From NCBI RefSeq assembly GCF_019352895.1, contig NZ_JAAAFX010000014.1:210003-274002 (forward strand): a DNA stretch of 64,000 nt. The letters run 5' to 3'. A program made the position numbers and the translations under genes. The DNA is from Variovorax boronicumulans (lineage in GTDB: Bacteria > Pseudomonadota > Gammaproteobacteria > Burkholderiales > Burkholderiaceae_C). The notes beneath the pieces were generated by a model. The model was not told where the DNA came from and searched no databases. It worked only from the letters and a program-made list of their open reading frames with translations. Positions 57,828 through 64,000 of the stretch are shown one piece after another. The first letter of the stretch is position 1. Each line of letters starts with the position of its first letter.

Positions 57828-58007
57828 ATGGATTCGATGCCATTCGTGTGGGCCACTTTGGGCGCGACGTTCTCCGCGGCCTGCCTTGGTCTCTATGCCC
57901 GGCTCAGCGCCGCCGCGCGGTCGTTCGACCGGGACCTGGCGACCCTCGCCTTCGTCGGGGCCTCGCTCGGCGCACTCACGGCCTCGAAGCCTCACTGGAT
58001 GTGGTGA
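57828..58007 (+). CDS. Small membrane protein, 59 residues
   Basis: Not recognised. Two hydrophobic segments, PFVWATLGATFSAACLGLYA (about 5-24) and LATLAFVGASLGALTA (about 37-52), are joined by a polar loop RLSAAARSFDRD, and the protein ends KPHWMW. A good ribosome site (GGAGG, about 8 bases before the ATG at 57828) supports translation. It pairs with the preceding 66-residue gene, whose product also ends in Trp-rich sequence. Confidence 0.6.
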   Translation: MDSMPFVWATLGATFSAACLGLYARLSAAARSFDRDLATLAFVGASLGALTASKPHWMW

Positions 58008-58200
58008 TCGGGGTCACACGGGCCAGGCGGCAACGCCGCTGATGCGTCGGCGCCTGTCGATCGCGCAGGGCGCCCTGGCGTTCATGCCGGAGGAGGATAC
58101 AAAATGTCGCAGCGGCCACTCGCCATCCCTTTCTGAGCTTTCGTTGCGCAGTTGCGTTTGGCTGCCAGAGTCCTCAGTGAAAGGGGTCCGGGAGACAACG
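58008..58200. other. Short gap upstream of the broken YegP-like gene
   Basis: Mixed composition, no convincing gene. GGAGGAGGATACAAAATG at about 58090-58107 is a strong ribosome site, but the frame it opens is only 10 codons (MSQRPLAIPF). Confidence 0.4.
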
Positions 58201-58400
58201 GTTGAATTCGTCGTCATCCCTGAATGGAAGGGTCGCTGGGTGCGGGCGCTGCGGAGACCGGGGAGGCCTTTCCATTTCCAAAGGCCCGGCCGCGCGTCGC
58301 CACCCAGGCCGAGGCATGGCTGCGATCGACCTGGTCAGGCGTGTCCAGCAAAGCCGGCACCTGCGATCTCGTGGGCGCTCGGCGCGATGGCAAGAGCTGG
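58201..58400 (+). pseudogene. Frameshifted YegP-like (DUF1508-type) copy
   Basis: From 58201 one frame reads VEFVVIPEWKGRWVRALR, matching the start of copies 1 and 2. The match then continues in another frame as ETGEAFPFPKARPRVATQAEAWL, lining up with the EGEVLARSPREF segment. A one-base loss near 58253-58256 would explain the jump. The expected ATG is GTT, although the GGGAGACAACG before it still resembles the ribosome site of copy 1. The end point is a guess from paralogue length. Confidence 0.6.
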
Positions 58401-58469
58401 TGTGCTCATGTGCCGACACGCCCATTGTCAGAAGAACCAACGGCCGTCACGGGGCCGTGTGAGGAATGC

Positions 58470-58697
58470 ATGAAGATTTTGGTTTTCCCCCACCACGATG
58501 ATCGGTGGCGTTGGCTGCTCCATGGCGTCGATGGCGTGCCCGTCGCCGTCAGTGGCGGAAGTTTCTCGACGCATGCACAAGCGATGCGCCACGCCCAGGC
58601 TGCGCTGGTGTGCCTGCGCGATGCGCCGTTCGAGGAAGACGGGTACATCGCCATACCCGGACCTGAACACCTCGAAGGGTCCATGCTGCGCCGCTAG
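58470..58697 (+). CDS. YegP-like (DUF1508-type) small protein, copy 4
   Basis: A 75-residue relative of the same family: MKILVFPHHDDRWRWLLHG, then DGVPVAVSGGSFSTHAQAMRHAQ. The W-x-W-x-L core and following helix are kept, and the C-terminal tail is longer. The frame is open through the remains of the broken copy upstream, so a fusion is possible, but the ATG at 58470 with GTGTGAGGAATGC before it fits a stand-alone gene. Confidence 0.65.
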   Translation: MKILVFPHHDDRWRWLLHGVDGVPVAVSGGSFSTHAQAMRHAQAALVCLRDAPFEEDGYIAIPGPEHLEGSMLRR

Positions 58698-58838
58698 GCG
58701 ATGGGCTCAGTGATCGGGCGCCGGCATCGACCGACGTGAAAAGTGGTTGCTGCCCGCGATGCGGCGACCGCTCGAAGTGCAGGAGGCCGGTTCAGGCGGC
58801 GTCGACCAAAGCCCTTCGGGCGGCGCACTTGCGTTTCT

Positions 58839-59402
58839 TCACATCGGGGGCCGCTGCGCGTCCGGCCGCGATCGAGGCAACGCGACCGCGGTGAGCTTCC
58901 ACGACCACAGGCCCTGGCGTGCGAACAGGAACGCACCGGTGGCCGATGCGCCCTCGGCGTGCAAGACAGCCGTCGACAGGCTCTGGTAGCGCAGCGCATA
59001 ACGCGGCACCTGGCCCGTTCCGGCCGATGGCATTGCGACGAGTGCTTCCATGTCCACTGTCGCCTTGCCCTGCGCGACCATGCGCATCACGCTGGCCGGC
59101 GAGACGAAGCTGTCGACCATCTGTCCCAGCAGGCCGACCGCGAGCATCTGGCCCAGGCCCGACAGGCGATCGTTCTTGCCGGCAGCGCCCATGGTGTCCG
59201 TCATCTGGCGCATCAGTTGCCCCTTGAGGTTCTCCGTCAGCGCGGGAAAGTCCACGTGCGCGGAGAAGGCGGCGGCGTCCCGTGCCTCGATGGCTGCCTG
59301 CATCTTGCGAAGCGTCCAGTAGGGGCTGAGGTAGAGCGCGGCACCCACGAGGAGCACGATGGCGACCGAGCCGATGATTCCGATGCGATTCTTCAATGTC
59401 AT
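58839..59402 (-). CDS. DUF2939 membrane-anchored protein
   Basis: A 187-residue DUF2939 protein. A single N-terminal helix (IGIIGSVAIVLLVGAALYLS) is followed by the family hallmark SPYWTLRKMQAAIEARDAAAFSAHVDFPALTENLKGQL. The rest is a soluble domain, probably periplasmic. Function is unknown; the family is widespread in beta- and gamma-proteobacteria. The start at 59402 (MTLKN) is favoured, since the frame upstream has no sense. It is divergent from the DUF2867 gene. Confidence 0.87.
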   Translation of the reverse strand: MTLKNRIGIIGSVAIVLLVGAALYLSPYWTLRKMQAAIEARDAAAFSAHVDFPALTENLKGQLMRQMTDTMGAAGKNDRLSGLGQMLAVGLLGQMVDSFVSPASVMRMVAQGKATVDMEALVAMPSAGTGQVPRYALRYQSLSTAVLHAEGASATGAFLFARQGLWSWKLTAVALPRSRPDAQRPPM

Positions 59403-59518
59403 GCTCACGCGCTTGTTTTTCCCCTGGGCGACGGATCGTAGCGTCATGCGCGTGTCCGGCCGCCGTCGCATACTGCGCGGGCTGTCTTCCCACTGCTTTG
59501 CGCTTCGACCCAGGTGCC

Positions 59519-60061
59519 ATGAATCTTCTTTTCCCGCATGTGCGTGCCGTGGCGCTGCCACCGCAAAGCCGCCTGTCGCCGCGCTTCGCGACCTCGACGC
59601 TGGCCGACGCCTTCGCGATCCGCGTGCCGACAGTCCCCGGCCACACCATCGATGCCTGGGCGCAGGCCGCCCTGGGTCATCCCACGCGATGGTTCCGTGC
59701 GCTGCTGTCGCTGCGCGACCTGGCGGTCGGCGGGCTGGGGCTGAAGACCTCGGCCGACATGCGCCGCGACATGGACGCCCGAGGGCAGGCGTACTTCGAC
59801 TTCTTCCCGGTGCAGTCGCGCTCCGACGACGAGATCGTGGTGGGCGAGAACGATCGCCATCTGGACTTCAGCCTCTCGCTGCTGCTGAGGCCGACGCCGG
59901 ATGCCGCGTACGGCGAACTGGTGGCGACCACCGTGGTCCATTGCCACAACCTGCTCGGGCGCAGCTACCTGAAAACCATCATGCCTTTTCATGGCCTAGT
60001 GGTGCGCTCCAACCTGCGGCGTGCGCCGGGTTACGCGGGGACGGTGCACGGGCGCCGCTGA
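59519..60061 (+). CDS. DUF2867 family protein
   Basis: A 180-residue DUF2867 protein. The blocks ALGHPTRWFRALLSLRDLAV, YFDFFPVQSRSDDEIVVGENDRHLDFSLSLLL and VVHCHNLLGRSYLKTIMPFHGLVVRSNLRRA are typical. The family has an SRPBCC-like fold and no firm function. The start is ATG 59519 (MNLLFPHV); upstream in-frame sequence does not fit the family. It is convergent with the Bug receptor gene, with a hairpin at the junction. Confidence 0.85.
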   Translation: MNLLFPHVRAVALPPQSRLSPRFATSTLADAFAIRVPTVPGHTIDAWAQAALGHPTRWFRALLSLRDLAVGGLGLKTSADMRRDMDARGQAYFDFFPVQSRSDDEIVVGENDRHLDFSLSLLLRPTPDAAYGELVATTVVHCHNLLGRSYLKTIMPFHGLVVRSNLRRAPGYAGTVHGRR

Positions 60062-60064
60062 CCG

Positions 60065-60083
60065 AGGGCCGGTGTTCGGCCCT
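60065..60083. terminator. Hairpin between convergent DUF2867 and Bug genes
   Basis: Perfect 7-bp stem AGGGCCG-GTGTT-CGGCCCT at 60065-60083, reaching into the stop codon of the minus-strand gene. There is no T-tract. Confidence 0.5.
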
Positions 60084-61059
60084 ACCGCCGCGCCTCGCGC
60101 GCGATCTGTTGCGCGAACGCATCCGCGCTGCCTTCGAAGGGCAGGTTGCTCATGCTGCGCAGCCGGCTCTGGAGCGCGGGCGTTTCCAGCGCAGCCGCCA
60201 CGGCGCGGTTCAATCGGTCGGCCAGCGCTTCGGGCAGATCCGGCGGCGCGAACAGGCCGAACAGCGAGTCGAGATTCGCATCGTCGTAGCCGAGCTCGGC
60301 CAAGGTGGGCGTGTCGGGCAGCACCCTGAGGCGCACCGGCGCGCCGACCGCCAAGGCGACCAGCCGCCCCGCGGCGATGTCCTCCAACTGCGCGCTGGCG
60401 ACGTTGGTGGACAGCACTTCGAAGTGGCCCGCCAGCGCATCCAGCAGCTGCTGGCCGCCACCTTTGTAGGGGATGTGGACGATCTCGGTCCGGCTCGCGC
60501 GGCGCACGCGGTCGAGCACCGCATAGCCCGTGGTGCCCTCGCCGGTGGTGGCCCAGCGCACACTGCCCGGCGACTGGCGCGCCCTGTCGACCATGCGTGC
60601 GAAGCCGTCGACGCCCAGGCTGCGTGTGCCGACGACCAGGATGGGTGTGCGCATGACGCCGGCCACGGGCAGGGCTGCGCGCAGGGCCACGCCGCGGTGG
60701 TTCGCCGCCTGGGCGCGCAGCGCGATGGCGGTGGCGGCCACGAAGCACAGGCTGTAGCCGTCGGCCGGGCGTCGCACCAGCAGCTCGAGGGCCAGCGTGC
60801 CGCTGGCGCCGGCCTTGTTCTCGATCACCACCGGCACGCCCAGATCGGCGGCCAGCACCTCGGCCAGCGCACGTGCCATCTGGTCGCTGACGCCGCCCGG
60901 CGGATAGGCCACCGTGATGTGGATGGCGCGGCGTGGCCAGGCGGCGGTGTGGGGGGCCTCGCGCGCCATCGCCACGCCGCCCAGCGGCAGGGTCAGCGGC
61001 CACAGCGACAAGGCACGGCGGCGGCGGGAGATCGGGTCCGGGCTAGTCGAAGAGGGCAT
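60082..61059 (-). CDS. Bug-type (TctC) periplasmic solute receptor
   Basis: A 325-residue tripartite-tricarboxylate-family binding protein. The N-terminus has an Arg-rich start and a hydrophobic core (RRRRALSLWPLTLPLGGVAMA) as export signal. The mature fold is marked by AIHITVAYPPGGVSDQMARALAE, VVIENKAGASGTLA, HIPYKGGGQQLLDAL and DTPTLAELGY. Such receptors bind carboxylates or small aromatics; no TctAB transporter is nearby. The start ATG at 61059 overlaps the LysR gene by 17 bases, so it is translated from the same message. Confidence 0.9.
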   Translation of the reverse strand: MPSSTSPDPISRRRRALSLWPLTLPLGGVAMAREAPHTAAWPRRAIHITVAYPPGGVSDQMARALAEVLAADLGVPVVIENKAGASGTLALELLVRRPADGYSLCFVAATAIALRAQAANHRGVALRAALPVAGVMRTPILVVGTRSLGVDGFARMVDRARQSPGSVRWATTGEGTTGYAVLDRVRRASRTEIVHIPYKGGGQQLLDALAGHFEVLSTNVASAQLEDIAAGRLVALAVGAPVRLRVLPDTPTLAELGYDDANLDSLFGLFAPPDLPEALADRLNRAVAAALETPALQSRLRSMSNLPFEGSADAFAQQIAREARR

Positions 61060-61969
61060 GGTCTCTGCTGGCGGCGAGTTCGCGCACCAGGGCGATGAAG
61101 GCGCCCGTGGGGCCGTTGCAATCCGCCTCGCGGTAGACCAGCGTGAGCGGCGAGCGCAGGCTCTGCGCATCCTTGAAGGGGCGGTAGACCACGGCCTGCG
61201 CGTGCGTGCCGCGCATCGAGGCCGGCGCGATCGACAGGCCCATGCCGGCCGCCACGAGGTTGAGGTTGGTCATCATGTGCTCGACCTCGACCGCCAGTTC
61301 GACCTGCACGTTGTGGCGTGCGCAGGCCGCGAGCAGGTTCGCGTAGAGGCCGGGCGCGCCCGGGCGCCGCACCAGGATCAGCCGTTCGCCCTGCAGGTCC
61401 TTGAGCGCGACGGGCGCGGCCGCATCGGCGGCCAGCCGGTGATCGATCGGGATGGCGAGCACCGATTCCTCTTCCAGCACCTGCTCGAAGGCCAGGCCGG
61501 CAGGGCGCGCGACGGGCACGCGCAAGAAGCCGCAGTTGAGCCGCGCGTCGAGTACGGCGGCCGTGATCTCCGCGGCGTTGTTCTCGGTCACGTCGATCTG
61601 CAGGTCGGGGTGGCGGCTGCGGCACATGCGCAGCGAGGCGGGCGTGAACGCGTGCGCGGCGGCCGAGGTGGTGAAGCCGATCGCGATGCGCCCGCGCCGG
61701 CCTTCGACGAAGTCGAGCATGCGGGTCTGCATGGCGGCGAATTCGTCCAGCAGGCGCCGGGCTTCGGTCTGCAACAGGCGGCCCGCCTCGGTGAGCTTGA
61801 CGCCCTTGGGGTGCCGGTTGAACAGATCGGCGCCGATCTCGGTCTCGAGCGCGCGGATCTGCTGTGACAGCGGCGGTTGCTGCATGCCCAGCGCCTCCGC
61901 GGCGCGCGTGATGTGGCCTGCTTCCGCGACCGCCATGAAATACCGAAGGTGACGAATCTCGATATGCAT
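61043..61969 (-). CDS. LysR-family regulator
   Basis: A 308-residue LysR-type regulator. The DNA-binding helix-turn-helix is at about 18-38 (GHITRAAEALGMQQPPLSQQI) after MHIEIRHLRYFMAVAEA; the effector domain begins near 90 (GRIAIGFTTSAAAHAFTPASL). It resembles CatM/BenM-type regulators of aromatic acid use. It is divergent from the lipoprotein hydrolase at 62056, its likely target, and co-directional with the Bug receptor it overlaps. Confidence 0.94.
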   Translation of the reverse strand: MHIEIRHLRYFMAVAEAGHITRAAEALGMQQPPLSQQIRALETEIGADLFNRHPKGVKLTEAGRLLQTEARRLLDEFAAMQTRMLDFVEGRRGRIAIGFTTSAAAHAFTPASLRMCRSRHPDLQIDVTENNAAEITAAVLDARLNCGFLRVPVARPAGLAFEQVLEEESVLAIPIDHRLAADAAAPVALKDLQGERLILVRRPGAPGLYANLLAACARHNVQVELAVEVEHMMTNLNLVAAGMGLSIAPASMRGTHAQAVVYRPFKDAQSLRSPLTLVYREADCNGPTGAFIALVRELAASRDHALFD

Positions 61970-62055
61970 TTTGTATGGTTGTCATATTCTAGACATCTTT
62001 GCCATATCGTCTTCTTGTTTCCACAATGCGCCGCATACCTACAGGAGACAAGACT
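61970..62055. promoter_or_regulatory. AT-rich divergent LysR/hydrolase promoter
   Basis: An 86-bp region much richer in A/T than its surroundings. It contains the inverted pair TATGG (61974-61978) and CCATA (62002-62006), and an AGGAG site at 62043-62047 that fixes the TTG start at 62056. It is a likely LysR binding region, although the exact box is not clear. Confidence 0.5.
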
Positions 62056-63504
62056 TTGAAAGCTATCTGCAATTCGGCTGCGGTGACGGCCGCTGCGGTC
62101 GCGGCCGTGATCGCGCTGTCCGCGTGCGGCGGCAGCTCCAACGACAACAACAGCGGCGCCGCACCGACGCAGCCGGTGAAGCCTGCACCCGTCGATCCCG
62201 CACCTGTCGATCCGCCGGCTCCCGCGCCCGAATCCACTGAAGCTGCGCCGAGCCCGGTGGCCTGCCCGGCGGCCGTGCCTTCCACCGCCAGCTGTCTGGG
62301 CGGCGTGGACTCCAAGGGCGCCTATTACCTGATCGCCAAGCCCGCCGTCTGGAACGGCAAGCTGGTGCTGCATGCGCACGGCGGCCCCAGCCTCGATGCG
62401 CCGACCGCCGACCGGGCCACCGAAGACCTGACGCGCTGGGCCGTGATGGTCGACGCGGGCTACGCCTGGGCCGGCTCGACCTTCCGCCAGGGCGGCGTCG
62501 AAGTGCGCGCCGCCGCGGAAGACACCGAGCGCCTGCGCGGCATCTTCCGCCAGCACGTGGGCAAGCCGACGCGCACCATCCTCCACGGGCAGTCCTGGGG
62601 TGCGGGCGTGGCCGCGAAGGCGGCCGAGATGTTCACCGCCGAGACCGTCGGCGTGCAGCCCTACGACGCGGTGCTGCTCACCAGCGGCGTGCTGGCCGGC
62701 GGCACGCGCTCCTACGACTTCCGCACCGACCTGCGCGTGGTCTACCAATACCTGTGCAACAACCACCCGCGTCCCACCGAAACGCCCTACGCGCTGAACC
62801 TCGGCCTGCCCGCGGGCGTGACCATGACGCAGTCGAACCTGTCGGCCCGCGTCAACGAATGCCTGGCGCTCAACAAGGCGGCTGCCGATCGCACGCCGGA
62901 ACAGCTGGCGCGCATCGCGACCATCGAGAAGGTCATCAAGATCCCGTCCAGCGCGATCCAGTCGCACCTGAACTGGGGCACTTTCCACTACCAGGACGTG
63001 AGCAGCAAGCGCACGGGCGGCGTGAGCCCCTTCGGCAATGCAGGCGTGGTCTACAGCGGCTCGGACGACGACGCCGCGTTGAACGCCGGCGTGTTGCGCT
63101 ACAGCGCCGACCCGGCCGCCTACGGCCGCTTCGCCACCGACACCGACCCGACGGGCAAGATCCCCGTGCCGGTGCTCACGGTCAAGTGGATCAGCGACCC
63201 CACGGCCTTCGTCGAGCTCGACGCGCACTTCAAGTCGGTGATGCAGCAGGGCGGCAGCGGCGACCGGCTGGTCCAGACCTTCACCACCAACGGCACCCAC
63301 AGCTACATCAGCGGCCCGACCTACCCGACGCTGATGAACGCCTTGCTGGCCTGGGTGGAGCAGGGCACCCAACCCACGCCGGCCGGCATCGCCGCGGCCT
63401 GCCCATCCAACGAAGCCACCTTCGGCGTCGGCTGCAGCTTCGACCCGGCCTACACGCCCGCCGCGCTGGAGACGCGCGTGCCGGCGCGCACCCGCCCGCA
63501 GTAA
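62056..63504 (+). CDS. Lipoprotein alpha/beta hydrolase (TTG start)
   Basis: A 482-residue exported hydrolase. From TTG 62056 the sequence MKAICNSAAVTAAAVAAVIALSAC is a compact lipoprotein signal with acylated Cys at 24, then a Pro-rich linker (APVDPAPVDPPAPAPES). The ATG at 62026 lacks a ribosome site, whereas AGGAG lies 8 bases before the TTG. Catalytic signatures are HAHGGPS (oxyanion loop), GQSWGAG (nucleophile Ser) and NGTHSYISG (His). It may split an ester outside the cytoplasm to feed the neighbouring Bug receptors. I do not recognise a named family. Confidence 0.82.
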   Translation: MKAICNSAAVTAAAVAAVIALSACGGSSNDNNSGAAPTQPVKPAPVDPAPVDPPAPAPESTEAAPSPVACPAAVPSTASCLGGVDSKGAYYLIAKPAVWNGKLVLHAHGGPSLDAPTADRATEDLTRWAVMVDAGYAWAGSTFRQGGVEVRAAAEDTERLRGIFRQHVGKPTRTILHGQSWGAGVAAKAAEMFTAETVGVQPYDAVLLTSGVLAGGTRSYDFRTDLRVVYQYLCNNHPRPTETPYALNLGLPAGVTMTQSNLSARVNECLALNKAAADRTPEQLARIATIEKVIKIPSSAIQSHLNWGTFHYQDVSSKRTGGVSPFGNAGVVYSGSDDDAALNAGVLRYSADPAAYGRFATDTDPTGKIPVPVLTVKWISDPTAFVELDAHFKSVMQQGGSGDRLVQTFTTNGTHSYISGPTYPTLMNALLAWVEQGTQPTPAGIAAACPSNEATFGVGCSFDPAYTPAALETRVPARTRPQ

Positions 63505-63544
63505 GCCCTTTGACAAGACAACGACAGAAAGACCAAGAACTCCC

Positions 63545-64000
63545 ATGAAATCGACGCTGAAGAACACGCTGTGCCTCGCCCTCGGGGCCCTGGCCCTGGC
63601 CGCGGGCGCCCAGGCCCAGAACTACCCCGACGGCAAGGTGATCACGATCGTGGTGCCCTTCGCAGCCGGCGGCCCGACCGACCGCGTGGCGCGCGACCTG
63701 GCCGAAGCCATGCGCAAGCCGCTGGACGGCGTGAGCATCGTGATCGACAACGCAGCCGGCGCGGGCAGCACCATCGGCAACGCCAAGGTCGCGCGCGCCA
63801 AGGCCGACGGCTACACGCTGCTGCTCACCCACGTGGGCATGGCCACCACGCCGGTGCTCTACCGCAAGCTGCCCTACAACTACGAGACCGATTTCGAGTA
63901 CCTGGGCCTGATCAACGACGTGCCCATGACCGTGATCGGCAAGCCGCAGCTCGAAGCCAACAACTTCAAGGAACTGCGCGAGTGGATCGGCAAGAACCCG
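63545..64000 (+). CDS. Bug-type (TctC) periplasmic solute receptor, N-terminal part
   Basis: The first 152 residues of a second tripartite-tricarboxylate-family receptor; the gene runs off the window. It has a clear signal peptide (LCLALGALALAAGAQAQ) and the binding-fold markers ITIVVPFAAGGPTDRVARDLAEAM, VIDNAAGAGSTIGNAKVARAKADGYTLLLTH and LPYNYETDFEYLGLI. It starts 40 bp after the hydrolase stop and is probably co-transcribed with it. It is only distantly similar to the Bug receptor at 60082. Confidence 0.92.
   Translation, partial: MKSTLKNTLCLALGALALAAGAQAQNYPDGKVITIVVPFAAGGPTDRVARDLAEAMRKPLDGVSIVIDNAAGAGSTIGNAKVARAKADGYTLLLTHVGMATTPVLYRKLPYNYETDFEYLGLINDVPMTVIGKPQLEANNFKELREWIGKNP

Noticed and set aside
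58104..58136. A 10-codon ORF (MSQRPLAIPF) with a strong GGAGGAGGA ribosome site
   Set aside because: Too short to support as a gene without expression or conservation; noted only within the gap description.
57240..58700. A genomic island integrated at tRNA-Arg
   Set aside because: No integrase gene and no repeat of the tRNA 3' end were found downstream; the small-gene cluster alone does not prove integration.

Overview
The window is a 64 kb piece of a high-GC chromosome from a Burkholderiales bacterium, most likely Comamonadaceae and Variovorax-like. I infer this from the near-uniform G/C at third codon positions, the tightly overlapping ATGA gene junctions, Bug-type solute receptors, a Cox-like molybdenum hydroxylase cluster, and the DUF3649/PepSY/DUF3325 iron genes. 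No phage, IS element, CRISPR array or rRNA was seen. The only RNA gene found is tRNA-Arg(UCU) at 57240-57316.

Layout. (1) 1-11031: the end of an aldo/keto reductase, a GAF/Fis regulator, then a divergent nine-gene run: the three subunits of a form II CO-dehydrogenase-like molybdenum hydroxylase, its maturation genes (MoxR ATPase, vWA protein, CoxG-like, XdhC-like), a cysteine-cluster protein and an Ntn asparaginase. (2) 17906 back to 11036: an eight-gene minus-strand operon of amidohydrolase, alpha/beta hydrolase, two-subunit Rieske oxygenase, Rieske ferredoxin and a TauABC-type importer. Divergent from it are a second hydrolase, a RidA protein and a TetR regulator (18030-19846). This looks like uptake and degradation of an unidentified aromatic or N-heterocyclic compound. 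(3) 19859-23228: DUF488, a Tat-exported PhoX-like protein and small unknowns.

(4) 23336-48547 is the standout. Six complete iron-starvation signalling modules (ECF sigma factor, FecR anti-sigma, TonB receptor with an N-terminal signalling domain) lie side by side, here called A to F. Every sigma gene has a Fur-box-like palindrome at its promoter; C and D are divergent and share one. Between fecR and receptor, five of the six modules carry a FecI-type promoter signature. (5) 48756-56852: one dense operon of DUF3649, a PepSY/PiuB membrane protein, DUF3325, DUF4198, MacA, MacB, an outer-membrane efflux lipoprotein and a divergent Fur-family protein. Together with region 4 this suggests a model: import foreign ferric siderophores, release the iron in the periplasm, and pump the empty siderophore back out. 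No siderophore synthesis genes are in view.

(6) 56939-58697: the tRNA and a nest of very small genes, including YegP-like (DUF1508-type) paralogues, one of them broken, and a 59-residue membrane protein. (7) 58839-64000: DUF2939, DUF2867, and a LysR regulator with two Bug receptors and a lipoprotein hydrolase, the last gene running off the end.
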